From positions 1 to 64,000 of the forward strand of contig JBGTNK010000025.1 in NCBI GenBank assembly GCA_041743125.1: a DNA stretch of 64,000 bases, given 5' to 3'. Below are positions 18,959 to 28,135 of this stretch, piece after piece. The translations under genes were made by a program, and so were the position numbers. Every line of letters starts with the position of its first letter. Position 1 is the stretch's first letter. The notes beneath the pieces are model-generated. The model was not told where the DNA came from, searched no databases, and saw only the letters and a program-made list of their open reading frames with translations. This DNA comes from Terrimonas_B sp041743125. GTDB lineage: Bacteria > Bacteroidota > Bacteroidia > Chitinophagales > Chitinophagaceae.

Positions 18959-20464
18959 TTATTGATTTAATTGGTTATTTAATTCAGATTTCCACTGCTC
19001 ATAAAGATCATCGTAAACTTTTGAATTTTCCGGTTCAATTTTTCCGAGGGGTTTAAAGTTGTTGAATGCATCACTTGCTGAAGAATATATACCCGCTCCT
19101 AATCCTGCACCTATGGCAGCTCCGGCACTTCCATCTCCACCATAAAGCTCAACGGCAACGCCCGTTGTGTCAACAAAAGTTTGAGCAAACACTTCACTCA
19201 AAAACATATTATTCTTACCTGCACGAATGATAGTTGGATTAATTCCGTTCTGCCGCATAATATCCAGCCCATAACGGAAGGCAAAACAAATTCCCTCTTG
19301 CGCTGCCCGGTATAAATGGGCCGTGCTATGTATATTGAAGTTGATGTGATGGAAATGAGCATTTACTGTTTTATTATTCAACATTCTTTCAGCTCCATTG
19401 CCAAAAGGAAGTATTATAGCCCCTTCACTTCCTGCAGCCACAGAAGCCGCTGCCTCATTCATTTGTGGATAATTCAATTTATCACCAGTAATGGTTTTTA
19501 TCCACCTGTTCAATATCCCGGTACCATTAATATTGAGCAAAACTCCCAACCTCACTTCGCCATCGGCTTTCCCTGTAGAAGAAGGAGCTAAATAATTTAC
19601 ATGCGCAAATGTATTTACCCTTGAATCTTTATCGTAGGTCAACTGATCGCTTACGGCATAGATGACGCCACTGGTACCAGCCGTGGCTGCCACTTCACCT
19701 GGATTGAAGACGTTTAATGACAAAGCATTGTTAGGCTGGTCACCCGCTTTGTAAGTAACCGGTATGTTTACTTTTAATGATAATGAAGCGGCCACCTCAG
19801 ATGTTAGCTTGCCATGGTCAGCAAAAACTTTTTGAATGGAAGGAATAAATGAAGTCTCCAACCCGTAATGATCAAATACATCCGCAGATAATTCACTTTC
19901 TTTAAAATCCCAAAAAATTCCTTCAGATAAGGCTGAGACACTGGTGGTGATTTCGCCGGTCAATTTCATGGCTATGAAATCACCCGGTAACATGATCTTA
20001 TCTATCTTATTGTAAATCTCCGGTTCATTTTGCTTTACCCATGCCAGTTTAGAAGCTGTAAAGTTGCCGGGTGAATTGAGCAGGTGTGATAAACATTTTT
20101 CTCTCCCAATTTTTTCAAAAGCCTTTTCTCCATTCTCAACGGCACGGCTGTCACACCAGATAATGCTGTCACGCAAAACATTTCTATTCTTGTCCAGTAC
20201 TACTAACCCATGCATCTGGTAAGCTATTCCAATAGCGGCAATATCTCCCGGATCGTATTTACGCTGGGCATGCAGTTTTAATATGGCTTGCTGTACATGC
20301 TCCCACCACATGTCAGGAGATTGTTCGGCCCATCCCGGTTGTAAGGCAATGATGCCAGATTCTGTTTCTGGATATTGGGCAGATCCTAAACATTGTTGTG
20401 ACTGAGCTTCAATTACAGAAACTTTTACTGATGAAGTACCCAGATCAATTCCTAACAAAAGCAT
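18959..20464 (-). CDS. xylB: Xylulokinase
   Basis: This FGGY-family kinase phosphorylates D-xylulose for the pentose phosphate pathway. GIDLGTSSVKV near the N-terminus is the phosphate-binding loop, MHGLVVLD is the typical xylulokinase substrate block, and GGDGSAGAAIGAG is near the C-terminus. The ATG at 20464 (MLLLGID) is chosen over a TTG 9 bp further up because it gives the standard N-terminus. It is the first gene of xylB-xylA-symporter and lies just after the terminator that ends susD. Confidence 0.96.
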   Translation of the reverse strand: MLLLGIDLGTSSVKVSVIEAQSQQCLGSAQYPETESGIIALQPGWAEQSPDMWWEHVQQAILKLHAQRKYDPGDIAAIGIAYQMHGLVVLDKNRNVLRDSIIWCDSRAVENGEKAFEKIGREKCLSHLLNSPGNFTASKLAWVKQNEPEIYNKIDKIMLPGDFIAMKLTGEITTSVSALSEGIFWDFKESELSADVFDHYGLETSFIPSIQKVFADHGKLTSEVAASLSLKVNIPVTYKAGDQPNNALSLNVFNPGEVAATAGTSGVIYAVSDQLTYDKDSRVNTFAHVNYLAPSSTGKADGEVRLGVLLNINGTGILNRWIKTITGDKLNYPQMNEAAASVAAGSEGAIILPFGNGAERMLNNKTVNAHFHHINFNIHSTAHLYRAAQEGICFAFRYGLDIMRQNGINPTIIRAGKNNMFLSEVFAQTFVDTTGVAVELYGGDGSAGAAIGAGLGAGIYSSASDAFNNFKPLGKIEPENSKVYDDLYEQWKSELNNQLNQ

Positions 20465-20498
20465 TGGACACAAATTCGTTTACTATTGTCAATTAATA

Positions 20499-20532
20499 AA
20501 AAGAAAGAGAAGATAAATCATCTCTTTCTTTT
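20499..20532 (-). terminator. Rho-independent terminator after susD
   Basis: A perfect 12-bp inverted repeat (AAAAGAAAGAGA / TCTCTTTCTTTT) has a 10-nt loop and is followed on the minus strand by a T-rich run. It separates the susCD transcript from xylBA, so xylB probably has its own promoter in the short gap. Confidence 0.75.
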
Positions 20533-20561
20533 AATAAATTTTTTGTTTGTTGGTTCAATTT

Positions 20562-22376
20562 TTAATAGCCGGGGTTTTGCGGATAGGTCGGCCCTGTAGT
20601 TACAAGATTTATCTGGCTCTGGGGAATTGGCCGCAGCATATCCCTTGAAGGATTAAAATTGGCAATCGGGTTGTATGCAGCCAGCCGGGCAGGTAAAGCT
20701 TTGGTGCGTACAAGATCATACCACCGCATCCATTCACCAAATAATTCTCGTGTACGTTCATGCAAAATAAAATCAAGTGTAACGTCTGCAGGAGTTATTT
20801 GCATAGCTGCTGCTGCCGCCGCATTTTGTGCAGCGTCGTTTGTTGTTCTGAATGCTCCCCGCCTGCGAATAACATTGATCATGTCCGCAGCATTTGCGGT
20901 ATTTCCGGCTTTGAAGGCTGCCTCTGCTGCTATCAGGTAAGTTTCTGCAAAGCGCATAAGAATAAAGGGACGGTCAGATGCATCATTCGTATGCAATTTT
21001 GTAACGTCATCATGTTTTTTCATGGGGGGAAAGAAGTTAACATCATATTGGTTGGGTAAAACGATAACAGCTTTGGAAGTTCTTCTGTCGGCCTCCGTGA
21101 TTGAAGTTGTGCCCCAAAGTTTAATGGCTGTGTCCACACCTTTTACCCAGGTATATTCTGCGGTGGGGCCCAATGGATTATTAAAGTCAGCGGCTCGTGT
21201 AACTTTAATGGTAACAGGTGCGCCACTGGTTAAGGGCCCGGGCCTGTTAAATATCCAAAAAGTTTGAAATGTTTTTTCGTACCTGGAATCATTGTTTCTT
21301 TCCGCAAAGGCAACATCAAGCGCATAACTTGTAGGCCGGACGCGGCCAAATGGACGGCCATTTTGAATGTCACGGTCGACCGGGTTTGCCTTTACTTCAG
21401 GTGCACCCGAAATACCCGCGTTAATGTCTGTATTAAATATGGGATAGTTGGGTCGTTGATAGAAAAGTGAACCATTAAATTTTCCACCAGGATTTCCTGT
21501 ACCAAATCCTGTTGTTTCTGCTCCCTTAGGATCCGAATTTCTGTCTACAACAAAGAGTATTTCTCTTCCGTATTCATTTCCTTCCTTGAAAACGTCTGAA
21601 AAGTCCTGCCAGAGATCGAGAGTTCCATTACCATTGCCATATAAGCCCTTGTTATTAATTAAAGAAATGGCAGAATCATAGGCTATATTAAAATCATTGG
21701 GTTTAGCTGCAGCAGACCAGCCCCTGGTAAGATAAACTTTAGCCAGAAGATGTTTAGCTACCCCCTGTGAAGCTCTACCAGGAGTAGGATTTGCTTTTAA
21801 TGGTAGGTCAACAATTGCTTCAGTGAGGTCTTTAATTATTAAATCATAAACGGCAGCTATAGGTTCACGGGTAGCAGCAGTTGTGGGGCCTGAAGCAAAT
21901 TTTGTACTGATGCTTACATCACCAAAAGTTTGCACCAGCATAAAATAAAAATAGGCTCTTAAAAATTTTGCTTCTCCCGTTAACTTTTGAAGCTCGGAAG
22001 CAGATAAACCTGCCTGCGGTGCAAATTCAAGCACACCGTTCAAACTATTAATGGATCTGTAGGACCAATCCCATATGGATTGAACAGCTCCGTCACCTGT
22101 TTGAATAGTGTAGGTATGAAAATTTCCGCTGGTTCCAAATCCGGAAATATGCTCATCCGTACCTATCATGGTATTATAACACATACCCTCCTGGCAATAC
22201 CAGTTACGAATATTTGAATAAGCACCAACCACAGCGGCATCCACTCCACCCAGTGTATTAAAGTAATCAGGCAGTATACCTGACCTGTTCTGTTCATCAA
22301 GAATCTTTTTACATCCTGGTGTAATAACCAACAGGCTGATTAAAATGATCCCTGTTATTTTACTCAAAACTTTCAT
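20562..22376 (-). CDS. SusD/RagB family nutrient-binding outer membrane lipoprotein
   Basis: This 604-residue protein has a lipobox near residue 22 (VITPGCKK) followed by the all-helical SusD fold with TPR-like helices (EAKFLRAYFYFMLVQTFG). The C-terminal block includes ERTRELFGEWMRWYDLVRT, typical of RagB/SusD. It is the surface lid that captures oligosaccharides for the SusC channel encoded 18 bp upstream. In this locus the ligand is probably xylan-derived oligosaccharide; that is an inference from the adjacent xylose and glucuronate genes. Confidence 0.95.
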   Translation of the reverse strand: MKVLSKITGIILISLLVITPGCKKILDEQNRSGILPDYFNTLGGVDAAVVGAYSNIRNWYCQEGMCYNTMIGTDEHISGFGTSGNFHTYTIQTGDGAVQSIWDWSYRSINSLNGVLEFAPQAGLSASELQKLTGEAKFLRAYFYFMLVQTFGDVSISTKFASGPTTAATREPIAAVYDLIIKDLTEAIVDLPLKANPTPGRASQGVAKHLLAKVYLTRGWSAAAKPNDFNIAYDSAISLINNKGLYGNGNGTLDLWQDFSDVFKEGNEYGREILFVVDRNSDPKGAETTGFGTGNPGGKFNGSLFYQRPNYPIFNTDINAGISGAPEVKANPVDRDIQNGRPFGRVRPTSYALDVAFAERNNDSRYEKTFQTFWIFNRPGPLTSGAPVTIKVTRAADFNNPLGPTAEYTWVKGVDTAIKLWGTTSITEADRRTSKAVIVLPNQYDVNFFPPMKKHDDVTKLHTNDASDRPFILMRFAETYLIAAEAAFKAGNTANAADMINVIRRRGAFRTTNDAAQNAAAAAAMQITPADVTLDFILHERTRELFGEWMRWYDLVRTKALPARLAAYNPIANFNPSRDMLRPIPQSQINLVTTGPTYPQNPGY

Positions 22377-22394
22377 AAATTAATTTTTTAAGTA

Positions 22395-25300
22395 TTATAA
22401 TTTCAAATTAATACCGAAAGTAAACTCCCGGGTTGAGGGTGTATTAATACCGAGGGTAATGGACCGGTTAGGTGCTGCCGCACTGCTGCCCCCTTGTGGC
22501 GTCAGTACTCCCGGGTTACCGGTGCTTCCTGTACCCGTGCCTTCAGGATCGATCGCATATCCATCTCTTACCATGGGAGAATATACAATGAAAGGATTGG
22601 AAACAGAGGCGAATACTCTTGCTGAACTAATGCCCGCCTTAGACAAAAGTTTTGCAGGAAATGTATAACCCAGGTTAATGCTTCTAACCCTTATGAAGGT
22701 ACCATCGAAATAACCCAGGGTAGATGCGTAATTATCATTAAGCGCCTGCCCTTCCGGATGAGGAAAATCATTGGTTGGATTATTCGCCGTCCAATAATCT
22801 ACTTTCCATTGATTGACCCTTGCCTGGTGCAGGAAAGAGTATCCCCCGGCTCCTCCATTATTTGATTGGAAATAGGTAGCAATGGCGGTGCCACCCCAGC
22901 GGCCAAAAGCTACTACAGACAGATCAACATTTTTATATGCAAACCGGTTGGTGATCCCTCCGATCCAATCTGGTTGTGCACTTCCGATTATCTGCATATC
23001 TTCAGCGTTGATTTTTTTATCGTTGTTTACATCTTCAACCCTAATACGACCAGCAGCCTGTGGCGCTCCAAAAAGAGCGATCTCTGACGCATCTTTTGTT
23101 TGCCAGATTCCAATTTTCTTGAAGTCATAAATAACGGTCAGCGGATGACCTACAAACCAGCCATTACCGATATCACGAAGTTTTCCGGGCTCTTCAAGTG
23201 CGGTGATCTTTTCCCTGTTTAAGCTCCAGTTAATGTCGGTTGACCATCTGAATCCGTTTTTGGTATCTACATTGACAGAGCTTAAAACTATTTCAACACC
23301 CTTACTGCTTGTTTGGGCTGCATTCGTCACAATGGAATTTGCTCCATTGCTAATGGGCAGGGATTTGGCAACCAAAATATCTTTTGTATCGGCATCATAA
23401 ATATCGATGGAAGCAGTGATCCGGTTTTTGAAAAGTCCAAAGTCAAGGCCATAATTTGTTGACGTCGTTTTTTCCCATTCCAGGGCAGGATTAGGCAGGC
23501 TGTTTACAAAATATCCGGTAGTAGTAGAACCTCCAAAATTATAGTTTACACCGGTAAGGCCCCCCAATGTTGTGTAAGGATCAACCGCCTGGTTAGATGA
23601 TTTACCCCAACCCACTCTCAATTTTAAAACAGAAAGCCAGGATACATTTTGAAGAAATGATTCTTCATGTGCGTTCCAGCTTGCTGCAAGGGCCGGGTAG
23701 TTAAACCATTTGTTACCTTCTGAAAGACGTGAAGAACCATCTCTTCGGAAAGTGGCCGTCAGATTATATCTTTCATTAAAAGTATAATTCAAGCGGCCCA
23801 TATAGGATAATAAACCGCTTTTTGCATAATTATTTCCACCATTATTCGCTGTTATCTGGCTTACCAATGTAGTAAAATTGGTATTCTGAACATAATCGGC
23901 AGGAATACCAGTACCGCTAAACGTTGAATTTTTTGATTCGTCTTCCTGAATTTCGTAAACTGCGGTTACACTTACTCTGTGTTTTTCTGCAAAAATTTTA
24001 TCATAGGATAATTGGTGATAAATATTATAGTACCATGCTTCGCCATTGCTAATTAATGCTGTATTTGAAAGAAAGGGGGTACTTGAACTTCCGGTGAGTA
24101 TTGTATTTGCACCGCGATATTGGTTATAATTATCCTGGCGCATATCCAATAATACGTTTAACCTGTATTTCAAACCCTCTATGATTTCCAATTCACCAAA
24201 CAAAGTATTGTAGGTCCTTAACCTGCGTCTTCTGTCAAGAACGGCATTTTCCTTTGTCAGTGTTAATGGATTCAGACGAAAGCCTACATCCTGGTGACCA
24301 ACCATCGGCTGAACATTGATAGAGCCATCGGGGTTATAAGCTGAAACAAGTGGACTTAATGCTAATGTATTATATAAAGGATTTACACCATCACCATCTG
24401 TATAACTCACCGTATTCATTGTATTTAGTCCGATCCTTATTCTTTTTCCAATTTTCTGTTCAATAGTTGCCCTGAGAGCAAATCTTTTAAAGCCAACGAG
24501 AGGAATAACACCTTCTTGCTGAAGGTAGCTTGCACCCATTCCAAATTGTGTACTTTCAGTTCCGCCCGTAAGACTGAGATCATGAGAGGTCAAAAAGCCT
24601 TTTTTATAAAGGTATTTTTGCCAGTCGGTATTGGTACCTGCTGCTTTACCTTCCAGTTCTGCTGGTGAAAATACAGCTGGTGCAGTAGCATTGGGAGCGC
24701 CATATCTTGACTCAGCTTTGAAATTATAATAATCTTCCGCTTCAAACACAGGGAATTGATCCAAAATTTCACTCCATCCGGTAAAAGTGTTATAGCTTAT
24801 TACCGGCTTTCCAATTCTTCCTTTTTTTGTTGTTATGATGATTACACCATTGGATCCACGAGACCCATAGATGGCTGTAGCTGATGCATCTTTTAATATA
24901 TCAATGTTGGCAATATCGTCAATATTCAAATCATTGATACTTCCAAAATATGGGAATCCATCTACCACAATCAACGGGTCATTGTTACCTGTTAAACTAC
25001 GGTTACCTCTAATCCGGATCTGGCCACTTGATCCAGGTCTTACTCCTGTTCTGGCTATATCCACACCTGCCGCACGACCCTGCAATGCCATCGTCAGATT
25101 AATTGCCGGCACTTCATCCAAAGTCTTTTCACTTACAGAAACAACTGATCCTGTTATATCTTTTTTTCGTTGAGTTCCGTAACCAACAACAATCACCTCA
25201 CCCAGGCTAGCGGTAGCAGAAGTAAGTTTTACATTTATGGTTGAGTTGCTACCAACATTTATTTCCTGCTCAGTATGACCCACACTTGAGAAAATTAATG

Positions 25301-25562
25301 TATTACCTCTTGCGGCTTCTATAGCAAAATTTCCTGCATTATCCGTTGTAGCCCCCGTGGTTGTTCCTTTCACAAGAACAGAAACGCCGGGAATACCATC
25401 CCCAGCATCGTTGGTAACCCGTCCTCGAATAGTATTCTGGGCATATACCAGGGTGGAAGAAAGAACCAGCATTGAAAAAAGTACAAAAGACAAAAACCTT
25501 TGTAGTACCTGATTCCGTAAAGACGGAAGCTCTTGCAAATTTCGTTTGGTTGAAATTTTCAT
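22395..25562 (-). CDS. SusC/RagA family TonB-linked outer membrane protein
   Basis: This 1055-residue protein has a signal peptide ending near residue 41 (STLVYA). A carboxypeptidase-regulatory-like domain (TIRGRVTNDAGDGIPGV) follows, then the TonB box region and plug (LGEVIVVGYGTQRKKDITGS, ATAIYGSRGSNGVIIITTKKG) and a large beta-barrel ending in a family-typical aromatic/leucine end (FTFGINLKL). It imports oligosaccharides with its SusD partner. Upstream lies a 444-bp intergenic region shared with the first lacI gene, so divergent control is likely. Confidence 0.96.
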   Translation of the reverse strand: MKISTKRNLQELPSLRNQVLQRFLSFVLFSMLVLSSTLVYAQNTIRGRVTNDAGDGIPGVSVLVKGTTTGATTDNAGNFAIEAARGNTLIFSSVGHTEQEINVGSNSTINVKLTSATASLGEVIVVGYGTQRKKDITGSVVSVSEKTLDEVPAINLTMALQGRAAGVDIARTGVRPGSSGQIRIRGNRSLTGNNDPLIVVDGFPYFGSINDLNIDDIANIDILKDASATAIYGSRGSNGVIIITTKKGRIGKPVISYNTFTGWSEILDQFPVFEAEDYYNFKAESRYGAPNATAPAVFSPAELEGKAAGTNTDWQKYLYKKGFLTSHDLSLTGGTESTQFGMGASYLQQEGVIPLVGFKRFALRATIEQKIGKRIRIGLNTMNTVSYTDGDGVNPLYNTLALSPLVSAYNPDGSINVQPMVGHQDVGFRLNPLTLTKENAVLDRRRRLRTYNTLFGELEIIEGLKYRLNVLLDMRQDNYNQYRGANTILTGSSSTPFLSNTALISNGEAWYYNIYHQLSYDKIFAEKHRVSVTAVYEIQEDESKNSTFSGTGIPADYVQNTNFTTLVSQITANNGGNNYAKSGLLSYMGRLNYTFNERYNLTATFRRDGSSRLSEGNKWFNYPALAASWNAHEESFLQNVSWLSVLKLRVGWGKSSNQAVDPYTTLGGLTGVNYNFGGSTTTGYFVNSLPNPALEWEKTTSTNYGLDFGLFKNRITASIDIYDADTKDILVAKSLPISNGANSIVTNAAQTSSKGVEIVLSSVNVDTKNGFRWSTDINWSLNREKITALEEPGKLRDIGNGWFVGHPLTVIYDFKKIGIWQTKDASEIALFGAPQAAGRIRVEDVNNDKKINAEDMQIIGSAQPDWIGGITNRFAYKNVDLSVVAFGRWGGTAIATYFQSNNGGAGGYSFLHQARVNQWKVDYWTANNPTNDFPHPEGQALNDNYASTLGYFDGTFIRVRSINLGYTFPAKLLSKAGISSARVFASVSNPFIVYSPMVRDGYAIDPEGTGTGSTGNPGVLTPQGGSSAAAPNRSITLGINTPSTREFTFGINLKL

Positions 25563-26006
25563 AAACAGCAGTTTTAATTTTTTAATTTAATAGCAGTCGG
25601 CCATCCTTTCCAATCAAAAGAATAAGCCTGTTTTTTCAGGGAGTACGTAAGGTTATCGTTATTACATTTCAGGATCCACCTAACATTCAGTTGAACATAA
25701 ACGATCCGGAACGTTTGTTCCAGATAAAAACTTTACTCCTTGAATATTTATGAACCAATTTCCGGTTGTGCTGTAATAGAAGAAGAAAAAATTGTAGAAA
25801 TAGGTTGAATGAGTATAAGTCGGTATCCTTATAACATTTACCCAGCAAGGAGTTCACCTGTATTAAATAATCTGATCTTTTCATTACGGCAAGTATATAA
25901 ATACGTTTGGCGATTCGAATGTAAAGAGATTTATTTAAAAAATGCAACCGATTGCAATTTTTTTTAAAAAAAAACTGGCTTATTTTTATTTCAACTCATA
26001 TTTTGA
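25563..26006. other. Divergent regulatory region between susC and lacI
   Basis: This 444-bp AT-rich gap separates the divergent susC and lacI genes. It holds one clear 14-bp LacI-like dyad (25943-25956) and a small inverted repeat GGAAC-GTTT-GTTCC (25708-25721). I found no exact TAnnTTTG box facing susC. An open reading frame on the minus strand (25687-25947) shows no family features and is not called. Confidence 0.5.
25943..25956. promoter_or_regulatory. LacI-type operator upstream of first lacI gene
   Basis: TGCAACCGATTGCA is a near-perfect dyad around a central CG, the usual shape of a LacI/GalR operator. It lies 50 bp before the first lacI start and about 380 bp from susC. The identical 14 bp recur before the second lacI gene, which strongly suggests recognition by one or both of these regulators. 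Confidence 0.75.
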
Positions 26007-27044
26007 ATGGCAGAGAATAAGGAAATAACCATTTATGACATTGCAGAATACCTTGATATTTCAGCCACAACTGTAAGCCGGGGATTAAAGGATCATCCTT
26101 CTATAAATAAGCATACAAGAAAAAAAGTGGTTGAGGCGGCAAAATACCTGGGATACAGGTCTAACACATTTGCCAGTAGCCTGCGAAGCAAAAAAACACA
26201 TACCATCGGAGTAATAGTGCCCAGGCTAAACAGTTATTTTATGTCATCTGTACTGGCGGGTATGGAAGATGCAGCCAGTAAAGAAAACTACAATCTTATT
26301 ATCAGCCAGTCGCTGGAAAGCGAAGGCAAGGAAATTGCCAATGCGCATACCATGTATAATAAAAGAGTGGATGGATTGTTGGTTTCACTGGCATATGATA
26401 CCAAAAAAATTGACCATTTTACTCCATTTTTTAAAAAGGGAATACCTGTTGTTTTCTTTGACCGGATATATCCCCATATTGACAGCACCAGCATTGTAAT
26501 AGACAATTATAATGCGGCCTATGAGATTACCAAACATTTGATAGAACAGGGTTGCAAACGGATCATGCACCTGGGCGGGAATTTATTGAGAAATGTATAC
26601 TCCGACAGGCTGAGAGGTTACAGGCAGGCTTTAGCGGACCATAATATACCTGCAGATGAAAGCAATCTCGTTTTCATAAGTAAGTTGAATGAAGAAGCAG
26701 GCTCAAAGGCCGCTGAATATATTTTAAAAATGGAAAACAAACCCGATGCGGTTTTTGCAGCCAACGATACGGCGGCTGTTTATTGCATTATGAAACTAAA
26801 AGAAGCGGGTATTTCGATACCTGATGATATAGCTTTTGCAGGTTTTAATAATGACCCGATCAGTAAGATCATTGAACCCAATCTAACAACCATAAATTAT
26901 TCGGGATATGATATAGGTGAGGCTGCGGTTACCAGCATGATAAATCACCTGAACGGTATATCAAATATCAAAACGACCAATACCGTCATTTTACGATCCG
27001 ATCTAATAATCAGGGCATCCTCCCTAAAAAACAAAAACTTATAG
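26007..27044 (+). CDS. LacI family transcriptional regulator
   Basis: This 345-residue protein has an N-terminal helix-turn-helix (TIYDIAEYLDISATTVSRGL, about 8-27) followed by the hinge helix and a periplasmic-binding-protein-like ligand domain (IGVIVPRLNSYFMSSVLAG; VFAANDTAAVYC; IAFAGFNNDPISKIIEPNLT). It likely senses a xylan-derived sugar or uronate and controls the locus. It is paralogous to the next gene, with about half of positions the same by eye, and a matching operator lies 50 bp upstream. Confidence 0.93.
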   Translation: MAENKEITIYDIAEYLDISATTVSRGLKDHPSINKHTRKKVVEAAKYLGYRSNTFASSLRSKKTHTIGVIVPRLNSYFMSSVLAGMEDAASKENYNLIISQSLESEGKEIANAHTMYNKRVDGLLVSLAYDTKKIDHFTPFFKKGIPVVFFDRIYPHIDSTSIVIDNYNAAYEITKHLIEQGCKRIMHLGGNLLRNVYSDRLRGYRQALADHNIPADESNLVFISKLNEEAGSKAAEYILKMENKPDAVFAANDTAAVYCIMKLKEAGISIPDDIAFAGFNNDPISKIIEPNLTTINYSGYDIGEAAVTSMINHLNGISNIKTTNTVILRSDLIIRASSLKNKNL

Positions 27045-27068
27045 TTTAATTTTTTTTTGCGATTTTTA

Positions 27069-27082
27069 TGCAACCGATTGCA
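27069..27082. promoter_or_regulatory. LacI-type operator abutting the second lacI start
   Basis: TGCAACCGATTGCA repeats exactly the dyad at 25943. It ends 2 bp before the ATG of the second lacI gene, so a bound repressor would block transcription start or elongation into lacI-GH67-SDR, as expected for negative autoregulation. Confidence 0.75.
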
Positions 27083-27084
27083 AC

Positions 27085-28122
27085 ATGAAACCCAAAAAAG
27101 AAACAACCATATATGATATAGCGCAAAAGCTTGCCCTCTCATCTGCTACAATAAGCAGAGGTCTGCAAAACAATCCGGCCATTAATAAAAACACCCGAAG
27201 AAGGATTCAGGAAACCGCCCGAGAATTGGGATACAGGCATAACAACTTTGCCAGCAATCTCAGAAAACAAAAGACCAATACCATTGGAGTAATAGTACAT
27301 GAACTAAACAGTAATTTCATAACATCTGTGCTGGCTGGTATAGAAAAAATAACCACGGAAGCCGGCTATGACCTGATCATTGCGCATTCCTCAGAAAGCT
27401 ACGAGAAGGAAACGGCCAATGCGCTAAACTTGTTTCATAAAAGGGTTGATGGATTAATCGCTTCCCTTGCTTTTGATACAAAAGACCTGGAACACTATAA
27501 ATTATATGAGGACAGAGGAATACCTGTAATATTCTTTGATAGAGTGGAAGAAAAAAATGAGGGAATTAAGGTAATTATTGATAACTATAAGTGCGGATAC
27601 CAGGCTACCCAGCACTTAATAGAACAGGGTTGTAAAAAAATTGTATTGGTAACGGCCAGTTTGAAAAGAAATGTGTACGACCAGCGGCATAAGGGATATA
27701 GAGATGCTTTATTTGATAATAAGATTCCGTTTGATAAAAATCTTATCCTTATTAAAGACCTGAGTGAACAGTGCGGAGTGGAAGCTGCACTTCAAATTTT
27801 GCAGATGAACCCGTTGCCTGATGGAGCTTTTATTACCAATGATTTTTCCGCAGCCATTTGTATGCAAACTCTTAAAGAAAAGGGAATAAGAATTCCCGAG
27901 GATATTGCCATTGTTGGCTTTAATAATGATGCTATCAGTAAAATAATAGAACCTCAATTGACTACGATTCACTACCCGGGTAAAGACATGGGAGAAATAG
28001 CGGCCCGTAATCTGATCAACCATTTAAAAGGAATTTCCAATATTAAACTTACCAACACGATTGTAATTAAATCAGAACTAATTATCAGAAAATCTTCACT
28101 CAGAAAACAAATTACTTCCTGA
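27085..28122 (+). CDS. LacI family transcriptional regulator (paralogue of the preceding gene)
   Basis: This 345-residue regulator has the same layout and length as its upstream neighbour: HTH TIYDIAQKLALSSATISRGL (about 8-27), then the sugar-binding domain with FFDRVEE, FITNDFSAAICM and IAIVGFNNDAISKIIEPQLT. Differences cluster in the ligand pocket region, which suggests a different effector or divided labour after duplication. It starts 40 bp after the first regulator gene and ends 13 bp before the GH67 gene, so it is probably co-transcribed with GH67 and the SDR gene. Confidence 0.93.
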   Translation: MKPKKETTIYDIAQKLALSSATISRGLQNNPAINKNTRRRIQETARELGYRHNNFASNLRKQKTNTIGVIVHELNSNFITSVLAGIEKITTEAGYDLIIAHSSESYEKETANALNLFHKRVDGLIASLAFDTKDLEHYKLYEDRGIPVIFFDRVEEKNEGIKVIIDNYKCGYQATQHLIEQGCKKIVLVTASLKRNVYDQRHKGYRDALFDNKIPFDKNLILIKDLSEQCGVEAALQILQMNPLPDGAFITNDFSAAICMQTLKEKGIRIPEDIAIVGFNNDAISKIIEPQLTTIHYPGKDMGEIAARNLINHLKGISNIKLTNTIVIKSELIIRKSSLRKQITS

Positions 28123-28135
28123 ACTTATTCGACAT

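Noticed and set aside
25687..25947. An 86-codon minus-strand frame in the susC-lacI spacer
   Set aside because: It has low-complexity Leu/Phe-rich content, no recognisable domain, and its upstream end overlaps the LacI dyad; it looks like chance in an AT-rich regulatory region.
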